5,479 nucleotides of DNA from Solimonas sp041612095 (GCA_041612095.1 JBFJJW010000204.1:1-5479); one strand, 5' to 3'. Shown: positions 1-5,462, counted from the stretch's first letter. Notes: a model not told the origin generated them from the sequence alone. Numbers and translations are program-made.

Positions 1-570
1 CGCCAGTCGCTTCACCTGCTTGCGCCACGTGTGCAGGGTCTCGGCGTCGCTTCTGCGCTGCGCACGCTGCCAGTGCCGGCGGCAGCGCTCATGGCTGCGG
101 CCCAGGGCCCGACGCAGGCCGGCCGCGTCCATTGCCGGTAGCGACAGCGTCTTCAGATACACCTGGGCTGCGCGCATCAGGTGTCGCGCTTGGGTGCGGC
201 CCTGTAGTCCGGCGCCCGTAGCGGCAGAAGTGGCACTTACGGCTTCGACCAGCGAAAGGTACTGCTCGGAGCTCAGCAGTCGCCCGCGCCGCAGACTGAG
301 CAATGTGGCGCGCGCGGCGTCTGCCTCGCGTCTGTCGGCCAGGGCACGACCGCTGTCCCTAAGCAGTGTGTTCAGCAGCGGGTAACGCTGCTTGAGTTGG
401 GGGCGCAGCAGCTGCAGCCATGCGCGCAACCGCTTCAGGCTTCTGCGGGCGTCGTGTACACCCTGCGCCGTATCGTGCTCCAGCTGTGACAGTGCCCGCC
501 GACACTCGATCCGCGCTGCGCGGCGCAGCCCGATTCGGGCGGGAACGGAAGGGTCCAGCGTGAAGGCCAT
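1..570 (-). CDS. CHAD-domain protein, C-terminus cut off by window edge
   Basis: The minus strand is open from the ATG at 570-568 to the window edge, giving 190 codons with no stop, so the gene is partial at its C-terminus. The product is very rich in Arg, Ala and Leu and reads as helical. Two copies of the CHAD signature are visible: VHDARRSLKRLRAWLQLL (residues 38-55; H39, R42, K46, R47, R49) and LHTWRKQVKRLA (179-190). CHAD domains are histidine-containing alpha-helical bundles built from two repeats, and family members are known to bind inorganic polyphosphate through such basic residues. Full-length members are usually about 250-300 residues, so roughly a third is probably missing. No CYTH/triphosphatase domain precedes it, so this is a stand-alone CHAD protein. 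The ATG at 570 is the first possible start after an in-frame TGA (588-586), which is the stop of the upstream GST-like gene. The ATG lacks a clear Shine-Dalgarno sequence. The 15 bp gap suggests co-transcription and perhaps translational re-initiation. The family call is firm; the cellular role is inferred. Confidence 0.88.
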   Translation of the reverse strand, partial: MAFTLDPSVPARIGLRRAARIECRRALSQLEHDTAQGVHDARRSLKRLRAWLQLLRPQLKQRYPLLNTLLRDSGRALADRREADAARATLLSLRRGRLLSSEQYLSLVEAVSATSAATGAGLQGRTQARHLMRAAQVYLKTLSLPAMDAAGLRRALGRSHERCRRHWQRAQRRSDAETLHTWRKQVKRLA

Positions 571-585
571 GGCAGCGGCGCAGGC

Positions 586-1356
586 TCAGCGGGCGTAGGT
601 GCTGCGCAGGTAGCTGAGGATGTCCGCAGACTCGAACATCTCGGCGCCGGTGTTGGGGTCAACGAGATACGGCAGCTGCACGTGGCCGGTGCGCTCCATC
701 AGCAGCTTGCGATTGCGGCTGGTGTCCTTCGGTGCTTTCAGCACGCGGTCGCGGATCATCGGCGGACCGAGGTCGCCGACACGCCCCTTGCCGGTGTTGC
801 GCAGCAGGTACGGCAACTCCAGCTCGCACAACAGTTCACGCACCAGTCGTGAGTAGGGGCTGGATTCGAAGCTGTAGAGCTCCAAGGCTTGCTGCGGCGC
901 CACTGAAGCACGCGCGTTCAGGCCGCGTACCCCTCGCCAGGCGCGCAGCGCGCTGGCGCCGTAGGCGCCGCCCACCGCGATGCGCCGCCGCCAACCGCGA
1001 GTGGGCCGCAGGGCGCGGCCTTCATAGGTGCGGGCCAGGTAGTCGATGATGTCGGCCGACTCGTAGACCCGGGCCCCGGTATTCGGGTCCACCAGGAACG
1101 GAAACTGCGCCTTGCCGCCCAGCAGGCGCGCCTTCGGGCGGAAGCGCTCCCCGTGACGGGGGCAGGGCAGGATCAGCGCGTCCAGGTCAAGCTCGGTCAG
1201 CGCCTCGCGCACCAGCCGGCAGTAGGGGCTGGCCTCGAACTCGTATAGCTCCAGCGGTCGCGCCGGTTGCTTGCGCGCCGGTCGGTAGGCCATCGTGCCA
1301 CGCCAACCGGACGCGGTACTGGCCAGCAGGGAACTGGTCACATCAATTGCATGCAT
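586..1356 (-). CDS. Tandem GST N-terminal / glutaredoxin-like domain protein
   Basis: This 256-residue protein holds two copies of a thioredoxin-fold GST N-terminal domain and no GST C-terminal helical domain. Copy 1 covers about residues 35-111, with LELYEFEASPYCRLVRE (active-site-like S43-P-Y-C46), the cis-proline region QFPFLVDPNTG and the ESADIIDYL motif. Copy 2 covers about 158-254, with LELYSFESSPYSRLVRE (S166-P-Y-S169), QLPYLVDPNTG and ESADILSYL. Each copy is preceded by a W-R-G segment (G17-WRG and A139-WRG), so the duplicated unit includes that helix. Members of this fold bind glutathione or act as thiol oxidoreductases. Here only copy 1 keeps a cysteine at the glutaredoxin position, so catalysis is uncertain and a binding role is possible. 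No signal peptide or membrane segment is seen; it is probably cytoplasmic. I chose the ATG at 1356. A GTG at 1386 would add 10 residues, but it lies upstream of the start site expected from the CATAAT box at 1392-1387. The gene is followed closely, in the same frame, by the CHAD gene. Confidence 0.85.
   Translation of the reverse strand: MHAIDVTSSLLASTASGWRGTMAYRPARKQPARPLELYEFEASPYCRLVREALTELDLDALILPCPRHGERFRPKARLLGGKAQFPFLVDPNTGARVYESADIIDYLARTYEGRALRPTRGWRRRIAVGGAYGASALRAWRGVRGLNARASVAPQQALELYSFESSPYSRLVRELLCELELPYLLRNTGKGRVGDLGPPMIRDRVLKAPKDTSRNRKLLMERTGHVQLPYLVDPNTGAEMFESADILSYLRSTYAR
595..663 (-). repeat. Internal duplication, copy 2 (VDPNTG...TY segment of GST-N domain 2)
   Basis: This is the partner of the segment at 1024-1092, in the second GST-N domain at the C-terminus of the protein. 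The invariant positions are the VDPNTGA turn, ESADI and the YL..TY end, which together form the glutathione-side surface in this fold. Confidence 0.8.
1024..1092 (-). repeat. Internal duplication, copy 1 (VDPNTG...TY segment of GST-N domain 1)
   Basis: These 23 codons encode the segment from VDPNTGA through ESADI and YL to TY in the first GST-N domain. They match the segment at 595-663 at 16 of 23 amino-acid positions by direct comparison. Third codon positions differ often, so the duplication is old rather than recent. Confidence 0.8.
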
Positions 1357-1386
1357 GATCCGGTCTCGGGCAGCGTTAAGGGGCAC

Positions 1387-1418
1387 ATTATGGGCGTGGC
1401 CCGTCTGTAGCGGTTCAA
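1387..1418 (-). promoter_or_regulatory. Candidate sigma-70 promoter for the GST-like/CHAD genes
   Basis: On the minus strand CATAAT (1392-1387) matches the -10 consensus at five of six positions. TTGAAC (1418-1413) resembles a -35, but the 20 bp spacer is longer than the usual 16-18, so the -35 assignment is weak. The predicted start of transcription near 1380 leaves a leader of about 24 bases before the ATG at 1356 and excludes the GTG at 1386. Only the -10 is a reasonable match. Confidence 0.35.
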
Positions 1419-1444
1419 ACCCTGGCGGCTCGCGGTGCGTCTGA
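1416..1444 (+). promoter_or_regulatory. Candidate ECF-type autoregulatory promoter of the sigma operon
   Basis: CAAACC (1416-1421, AAC at 1418-1420) is followed after 17 bp by CGTCTGA (1438-1444). This resembles ECF promoters, which commonly have an AAC core at -35 and CGTC or TCTGA at -10. ECF sigma factors usually transcribe their own operon, and this lies just upstream of the sigma gene. Transcription would begin near 1450, leaving a leader of about 65 bases before the GTG at 1516. The -35 overlaps the candidate -35 of the divergent gene. This is pattern matching only. Confidence 0.4.
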
Positions 1445-1507
1445 AGGGCATGAGCGCCTACAGCTTGAGTCCATTGTCCTGGGGTATCGCGGCCAACCGT
1501 GATGGGG

Positions 1508-1511
1508 GGAG
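1508..1511 (+). promoter_or_regulatory. Ribosome binding site deciding the sigma-factor start
   Basis: GGAG lies at the end of a G-run (1504-1511), four bases before the GTG at 1516. The earlier in-frame candidates are less suitable: GTG at 1435 has no such site, and ATG at 1450 has AAGGG only one base away. This favours the GTG at 1516. Confidence 0.6.
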
Positions 1512-1515
1512 CCTA

Positions 1516-2097
1516 GTGCAGCAAGCAGCGGTACCGGAAGCCAGTGCTGCGGCGGATGAGGAGGCCGAGTGCCTGCGCCGGGCCAAGGCAGGTGATGCAC
1601 AGGCATTCGAGCAGCTATACCGCGCGCATCTGAGCCGGGTGTACGGCTTGTGTGTGAGATTGGCCGACGGTGACAGCGCGAAGGCGGAGCAATACACCCA
1701 GGACGCGTTTGTGCGCGCATGGGAAAAGCTGGGCAGCTTTCGCGGCGAGAGTCTCTTTTCGACCTGGATGCATCGGTTGACCGTAAATCTCGTACTGGGA
1801 GAGCGGCGGCTGTTGAAGCGCTGGGTCACGTTCGAGGACGAGTTTCCCCCGGATCGCGAATCTGGCAACGATGAGGCCGCCGGCCTGGCTGCGCAGCCAC
1901 AGGAGCAGGCAGGCCAGCGCCTGGATCTGGAGCGGGCGCTGGTCAAGCTGCCGAAAGGCGCACGTACGGTATTGATGCTGCACGACGTAGAAGGCTATCA
2001 GCATGAGGAGATCGCAGCCTTGACCGGCATCGCAGTGGGCACATCCAAGGCGCAGTTGCATCGGGCGCGGCGGTTAATGCGGGAGTTGCTGGCATGA
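1516..2097 (+). CDS. ECF (group 4) RNA polymerase sigma factor
   Basis: This protein of 193 residues has the two-domain layout of an extracytoplasmic-function sigma factor. Region 2 spans about 17-103: AKAGDAQAFEQLYRAH, then the core-binding and -10-recognition stretch EQYTQDAFVRAWEKLGSF and STWMHRLTVNLVL. After an acidic, Gln/Ala-rich linker (about 108-137) comes region 4, about 140-191: ERALVKLPKGARTVLMLHDVEG, then the -35-binding helix-turn-helix around YQHEEIAALTGIAVGTSKAQ and LHRARRLMRE. Regions 1 and 3 are absent, as expected for this group. The start is set at GTG 1516 because of the ribosome site at 1508-1511 and the promoter-like sequence at 1416-1444. Starting at GTG 1435 or ATG 1450 would add 27 or 22 residues with no family similarity. 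Its stop overlaps the start of the next gene (ATGA at 2094-2097), the usual coupling between a sigma factor and its anti-sigma factor. The inducing signal and regulon cannot be read from this window. Confidence 0.95.
   Translation: MQQAAVPEASAAADEEAECLRRAKAGDAQAFEQLYRAHLSRVYGLCVRLADGDSAKAEQYTQDAFVRAWEKLGSFRGESLFSTWMHRLTVNLVLGERRLLKRWVTFEDEFPPDRESGNDEAAGLAAQPQEQAGQRLDLERALVKLPKGARTVLMLHDVEGYQHEEIAALTGIAVGTSKAQLHRARRLMRELLA
2081..2085 (+). promoter_or_regulatory. Ribosome binding site of the putative anti-sigma gene
   Basis: GGGAG lies within the 3' end of the sigma gene, eight bases before the ATG at 2094. The site and the ATGA overlap together favour translationally coupled expression of the two proteins in matched amounts. 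Confidence 0.7.
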
Positions 2098-2591
2098 ACA
2101 AGAACACCCAACCGGAAGAGCAGGCGCCCATCGCGGGCTTGCATGAACTGGACCTGTCGCAGCTGCCTCAGCGCGATCTGTGGCCGGAGATCGCAACGCG
2201 CCTGCAACCGCGCCAGCGGCGCAGTCTGCCGGGATGGATCGGTTATGCCGCCGCAGCTAGCGTGCTGCTTGGGGTCAGCTTCATGTTGCTGAGCGATCCG
2301 CAGTCGCTGCGGCTGGAGCAGCCGGCGACCTCGGAGTTTGCTGCGGCCGCGCGCCCGCAGGGCGCGATGATGGCGTGGGCGCCCCCCGAGAGCACGGCCC
2401 TGGTAAAGGCCAATCTGCACATCGTGCGCGATGCCGAGAGTCAGCTGCGGCATGCGCTTGAGCAGGCGCCCGAGTCGAAATCCCTGCAACGGCAATTGCA
2501 GCGTATGCAGGGCCAGCGTCAGAGCCTGCACAAGCTGATGCAACAGGCGGATCCGCAGCCCGGCAAGCCGCCTGCCGAGACGGGGGCGTGA
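2094..2591 (+). CDS. Single-pass membrane protein, putative anti-sigma factor
   Basis: The 165-residue product has a short cytoplasmic N-terminus (1-46), one membrane span (about 47-66, GWIGYAAAASVLLGVSFMLL) and a periplasmic C-terminus. The N-terminus contains RDLWPEIATRL (27-37), resembling the short helix near the membrane in many ECF anti-sigma factors. No zinc-binding HxxxCxxC signature is present; the protein has no cysteine. The periplasmic part ends in a long amphipathic helical segment (about 103-151, ALVKANLHIVRDAESQLRHAL and LQRQLQRMQGQRQSLHKLM), a probable coiled coil, and a Pro-rich tail. The start overlaps the sigma gene stop, which together with topology is the main reason for the anti-sigma call. 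Positive-inside charge (RQRRS just before the span) supports the orientation. Its likely job is to hold the sigma factor at the inner membrane until a periplasmic signal releases it. Membership of a named anti-sigma family is not shown by sequence alone. Confidence 0.75.
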   Translation: MNKNTQPEEQAPIAGLHELDLSQLPQRDLWPEIATRLQPRQRRSLPGWIGYAAAASVLLGVSFMLLSDPQSLRLEQPATSEFAAAARPQGAMMAWAPPESTALVKANLHIVRDAESQLRHALEQAPESKSLQRQLQRMQGQRQSLHKLMQQADPQPGKPPAETGA

Positions 2592-2622
2592 AGCGAATGC
2601 CCGCCGTGAGTCAGAACCTATC

Positions 2623-2626
2623 GGAG
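2623..2626 (+). promoter_or_regulatory. Ribosome binding site deciding the DUF4097 protein start
   Basis: GGAG lies six bases upstream of the ATG at 2633, an ideal spacing. The protein beginning there opens directly with a signal peptide. This outweighs the GTG at 2588, which overlaps the previous stop but would place 15 extra residues before the signal peptide. Confidence 0.75.
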
Positions 2627-2632
2627 TCAATC

Positions 2633-3517
2633 ATGTTGAAGGTATTTGTGATGACGGCAGCGCTCGTGACCTGCCTGCCGGTCTGGGCTGAGGGTACGGT
2701 CATCAACGAACGGCGCCCGTTGAATATGGACGCAAGGCTGGCGGTGAAGAATCTGGCCGGTCTGATCGAGGTCAAGGCCTGGGATCGCGCCGAGGTCCAG
2801 TTGAGCGGCCGCCTCGGAGTCGATGTCGAAAAGCTGGAGATCAAGGGCGACGCCAGGGACCTGCTGATCGAGGTGCGCTATCCGCAGAAAATGCGCGGCG
2901 GGGTCGATGACACCGACCTGCATCTGATGGTGCCGGCCGGCGTGAGCCTGGACCTGGAGGCAGTGAGCGCCGATCTGCGCGTGAGCGGCGTCCGCGGCGA
3001 CCTGAAGGCCGCCAGCGTCAGCGGCGATCTGAAACTGGATGTCAGCTCCACTCGCATCAACGCCAGCAGTGTCAGTGGCTCCGTCGATCTGTCGTCCGCT
3101 GCCAGTGATGTGCAGCTGACATCAGTGAGCGGTGATCTGCGCGCCAAGGGCCTGCGCGGCATGCTCAAAGCGGAAACGGTCTCGGGCGATGTCGAGATCG
3201 CCGGCGGCCCGTTTACCAGCGTGAGCGCGGAAACCGTGTCCGGCGATGTGGCGCTGGCGCTAAGCCTCGGTGAGGCTGCGGAACTCAGCGCCGAGACCCT
3301 GTCCGGTCATCTCAGTCTGCGCCTGCCGCAGGCGCCCGATGCGCGCCTGATCATGAAAACCTTCAGCGGTGATCTCAGCAACCGCTTTGATCGTTCCGGC
3401 GATGAAGACCGCCGCCGCTATGATCGCAAGCTGGGTAACGGCAAGGGCAGCATCAAGCTCAACAGCTTCAGCGGCGATATTGAAGTCGGACCGGACGCCT
3501 CGCCGGGCAGGCGCTGA
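2633..3517 (+). CDS. Exported DUF4097 (adhesin-like beta-repeat) protein
   Basis: This 294-residue protein starts with a signal peptide, MLKVFVMTAALVTCLPVWA, with a plausible signal peptidase I site after VWA (residue 19) and no lipobox cysteine at the cleavage point. The mature part begins with a strand-rich region, ERRPLNMDARLAVKNLAGLIEVKAWDRAEV, typical of DUF4097 proteins. It then runs into a ladder of short beta repeats from residue 111 to 284. Motifs of type V-S-G-D-L/V start at 111, 120, 129, 147, 165, 183, 202, 223, 244 and 279, mostly at multiples of 9 or 18 residues, as in a beta-solenoid in which each coil carries an S-G-D turn. A charged loop (about 251-272) interrupts the ladder before the last strand. 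The family is of unknown function, but in my recollection members often sit next to ECF sigma/anti-sigma pairs. Here it is third in that operon, 41 bp after the anti-sigma stop, so a periplasmic or envelope role in the same response is inferred. It converges on purH. Confidence 0.88.
   Translation: MLKVFVMTAALVTCLPVWAEGTVINERRPLNMDARLAVKNLAGLIEVKAWDRAEVQLSGRLGVDVEKLEIKGDARDLLIEVRYPQKMRGGVDDTDLHLMVPAGVSLDLEAVSADLRVSGVRGDLKAASVSGDLKLDVSSTRINASSVSGSVDLSSAASDVQLTSVSGDLRAKGLRGMLKAETVSGDVEIAGGPFTSVSAETVSGDVALALSLGEAAELSAETLSGHLSLRLPQAPDARLIMKTFSGDLSNRFDRSGDEDRRRYDRKLGNGKGSIKLNSFSGDIEVGPDASPGRR
2963..3484 (+). repeat. Coding repeat array: about ten V-S-G-D-type beta strands
   Basis: The array encodes the short strand-turn units of the DUF4097 protein. 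Motif starts are 9, 9, 18, 18, 18, 19, 21, 21 and 35 codons apart. The DNA copies vary between AGCGGC, AGCGGT, TCGGGC and TCCGGC for Ser-Gly, so selection acts on the protein and there is no recent tandem expansion of DNA. Confidence 0.8.
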
Positions 3518-3549
3518 GTCGGCGGCGTCAGATCGTGCCCGAGACCGCT

Positions 3550-5124
3550 CTAGTGCCGGAAGTGGCGTATGCCGGTAAACACCATCGCCATGCCGGCCTC
3601 GTCCGCCGCGGCAATCACCTCGTTGTCGCGCATGGAGCCGCCGGGTTGAATCACTGCGGTAATGCCGGCCTTGGCCGCAGCGTCGATGCCGTCGCGGAAT
3701 GGGAAGAATGCGTCGGACGCCATGACCGAGCCCGGCACTTCCAGCTTCTCATCGGCCGCCTTGATGCCGGCGATCCTGGCTGAGTAGACACGGCTCATCT
3801 GGCCGGCGCCAACACCGATGGTCATCTGCTCGCGCACGTAAACGATGGCGTTGGACTTCACGAACTTCGCGACCTTCCACGCAAACACCAGATCGTGCAA
3901 CTCGGCTTCGGTGGGCGCGCGGCGAGTCACGACCTTCAGCTGCGCCGGCTGGACAACGGCGGTGTCGACATCCTGCACCAGCAGCCCGCCTGCCACGCGC
4001 TTGTAATCCCAGGCGGGCGCGCGCTGAACAGGGAAGGCGCCGCATTCCAGCAGCCTGACATTCTGCTTGGCAGCCACCACAGCACGCGCCTCGGCACTGA
4101 CGATGGGCGCGATGATGACTTCGACGAACTGGCGCTCGACAATCAGCTTGGCCGTGTCGCCATCCAGCTCGCGATTGAAGGCAATGATGCCGCCGAAAGC
4201 GGACGTGGGGTCAGTACGGAAGGCTGCTTCGTAGGCCTCGCGGATGCTTGCTCGCACGGCGACGCCGCAGGGGTTGGCGTGCTTGACGATGACGCATGCG
4301 GTGTCTGCAAAGGACTTCACGCATTCCAGCGCGGCATCGGCGTCAGCAATGTTGTTGTACGACAACGCCTTGCCCTGCAGCTGGCGGGCCGCGCTGATGG
4401 TGCCCGTCTCGGGCTCCGACTCGGCGTAGAACGCAGCGCGCTGGTGGGGGTTTTCCCCGTAGCGCAGATCCTGCTGCTTGCTGAACTGCAGGCCAAACAC
4501 CGGCGGAAACGTCGCGCGCGCGCCGTCATCGCTCAAGCTGGACAGATAGCCGGCGACTGCCGCGTCATAGCGCGAGGTATGGGCGTAGACCTTGACGGCC
4601 AGCCGGGTGCGCAACGGCTGGGTAAGGCCGCCGTTGTCCATCTCCGCCAGCACGGCGGGATAATCCGCAGGATCGGTCAGCACGGCTACCCAGGCATGGT
4701 TCTTGGCGGCGGCGCGCAGCATGGCGGGGCCGCCAATATCAATATTCTCCACCGCGTCTTCGCGCGTGCAATCCGGCTGGTCGATGGTCTGCTGGAATGG
4801 ATACAGATTGACGACCAGCAGATCGATCGGCGCAATGCCGTGCGCCTGCATGACGTCGCCGTCGATGTCGCGCCGGCCCAGCAGGCCGCCGTGAATCTTG
4901 GGGTGCAGGGTCTTGACGCGGCCATCCATGATTTCAGGAAAGCCGGTGTGAGACGAGACCTCGGTTGCCTCGAGGCCGGACTTGATCAGCAACTGGTAGG
5001 TGCCGCCGGTCGAGAGCAACTCAACGCCGCGGCTGCGCAGCTCGCGCGCGAACTCGACGATGCCGGACTTGTCGGAAACAGACAGCAGGGCGCGACGCAC
5101 TGGCGTCGTCGGGGGCGTCGTCAT
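3550..5124 (-). CDS. purH: Bifunctional AICAR transformylase / IMP cyclohydrolase
   Basis: This enzyme performs the last two steps of de novo purine synthesis in the cytoplasm: formylation of AICAR with 10-formyl-tetrahydrofolate, then ring closure to IMP. The protein has 524 residues, close to the usual length of about 530, with no frameshift. The N-terminal MGS-like cyclohydrolase domain (about 8-150) shows RRALLSVSDKSGIVEFA, STGGTYQLL and KTLHPKIHGGLLGRR (71-85). The transformylase domain shows DLRYGENPHQRAAFY (219-233), LSYNNIADADA, the catalytic Lys-His in VIVKHANPCGVA (K281, H282), TSAFGGIIAFNREL, SNAIVYV, IGVGAGQMSRV and the C-terminal DAFFPFRDG, VIQPGGSMRDNEVI and MVFTGIRHFRH. The ATG at 5124 has only a weak upstream GGA. 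The gene lies 39 bp after fis with no visible terminator, so they are probably co-transcribed. purD, which often follows purH, is not downstream here; instead a convergent gene ends 32 bp away. Confidence 0.98.
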   Translation of the reverse strand: MTTPPTTPVRRALLSVSDKSGIVEFARELRSRGVELLSTGGTYQLLIKSGLEATEVSSHTGFPEIMDGRVKTLHPKIHGGLLGRRDIDGDVMQAHGIAPIDLLVVNLYPFQQTIDQPDCTREDAVENIDIGGPAMLRAAAKNHAWVAVLTDPADYPAVLAEMDNGGLTQPLRTRLAVKVYAHTSRYDAAVAGYLSSLSDDGARATFPPVFGLQFSKQQDLRYGENPHQRAAFYAESEPETGTISAARQLQGKALSYNNIADADAALECVKSFADTACVIVKHANPCGVAVRASIREAYEAAFRTDPTSAFGGIIAFNRELDGDTAKLIVERQFVEVIIAPIVSAEARAVVAAKQNVRLLECGAFPVQRAPAWDYKRVAGGLLVQDVDTAVVQPAQLKVVTRRAPTEAELHDLVFAWKVAKFVKSNAIVYVREQMTIGVGAGQMSRVYSARIAGIKAADEKLEVPGSVMASDAFFPFRDGIDAAAKAGITAVIQPGGSMRDNEVIAAADEAGMAMVFTGIRHFRH

Positions 5125-5163
5125 GGTGCGGTAATCCGGTGTGGTGAACGGTTTGCGGACGGC

Positions 5164-5427
5164 TTAGTTGGCGTCCGGCTTGATCTTGTGCAGCTTCAGC
5201 TTCTTGCGCAGCGTGGCGCGGTTGAGGCCCAGCATATCGGCGGCCCGTGACTGGTTGCCGTGGCAGTAGCGCAGCGTGGCTTTCAACAGCGGCGGCTCCA
5301 CCTGATCCAGAAACAGGTCATACAGATTTCTGGGTGCGTGGCCGTTCAGGGTCCGGAAGAAATCATCGAGCGACTCGTTGACGGAGTGCCCCAATGGCTT
5401 GATATCGGAAGATCTGTAAACGGACAT
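5164..5427 (-). CDS. fis: Fis-family nucleoid DNA-binding protein
   Basis: The 87-residue protein aligns well with Fis, the small dimeric protein that bends DNA, organises the nucleoid and activates stable-RNA promoters in fast growth. The core LYDLFLDQVEPPLLKATLRYC (35-55) matches the dimerisation helices. GNQSRAADMLGLNRATLRKKL (57-77) is the C-terminal helix-turn-helix, nearly identical to the classical Fis motif. Compared with the 98-residue E. coli protein, as I recall its sequence, the N-terminus before the shared KPL is about 15 residues shorter, while the C-terminus is a few residues longer (KIKPDAN). The missing part corresponds to the mobile beta-hairpin arms used by E. coli Fis to stimulate DNA invertases. 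ATG 5427 is the only usable start inside the window: the frame stays open to the edge but has no ATG, GTG or TTG upstream. The Shine-Dalgarno is weak. Its position directly before purH is a conserved arrangement in several gammaproteobacteria. Confidence 0.94.
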   Translation of the reverse strand: MSVYRSSDIKPLGHSVNESLDDFFRTLNGHAPRNLYDLFLDQVEPPLLKATLRYCHGNQSRAADMLGLNRATLRKKLKLHKIKPDAN

Positions 5428-5462
5428 GGACGACGTTCCCGGCTCGCGAATGTTTGCTCTAA

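Noticed and set aside
20..598. Plus-strand open frames opposite the CHAD gene
   Set aside because: They are Arg/Ser/Ala-rich with no domain signature, and the minus strand clearly encodes two CHAD motifs.
1392..1402. GGGC-GTG-GCCC inverted repeat in the divergent intergenic region
   Set aside because: A 4-bp stem with a 3-base loop is too short to call an operator or terminator in GC-rich DNA.
1407..1428. GGTTCAAACCC resembles a tRNA T-loop
   Set aside because: The flanking bases do not pair as a T-stem, and no D-arm, anticodon arm or acceptor stem is found around it.
1435..1515. N-terminal extension of the sigma factor from GTG 1435 or ATG 1450
   Set aside because: The added residues do not resemble ECF sigma factors, and the good ribosome site belongs to GTG 1516. 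The extension also overlaps the candidate promoter.
1458..2630. Several minus-strand open frames across the sigma and anti-sigma genes
   Set aside because: Their composition is low-complexity Arg/Leu/Ser, and the plus-strand sigma factor is unmistakable with coupled downstream genes.
2588..2632. GTG 2588 start of the DUF4097 protein overlapping the anti-sigma stop
   Set aside because: It would bury the signal peptide behind 15 residues, and ATG 2633 has an ideal ribosome site.
4446..4458. GGGGGTTTTCCCC looks like a small terminator or hairpin
   Set aside because: It lies inside purH and encodes the invariant GENPH motif, so the palindrome is a by-product of codon choice.
3895..5250. A 451-codon open frame on the plus strand, opposite purH and fis
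   Set aside because: It is antisense to two certain genes and shows no recognisable domain. Long antisense frames are expected opposite GC-rich coding sequence with strong codon bias.
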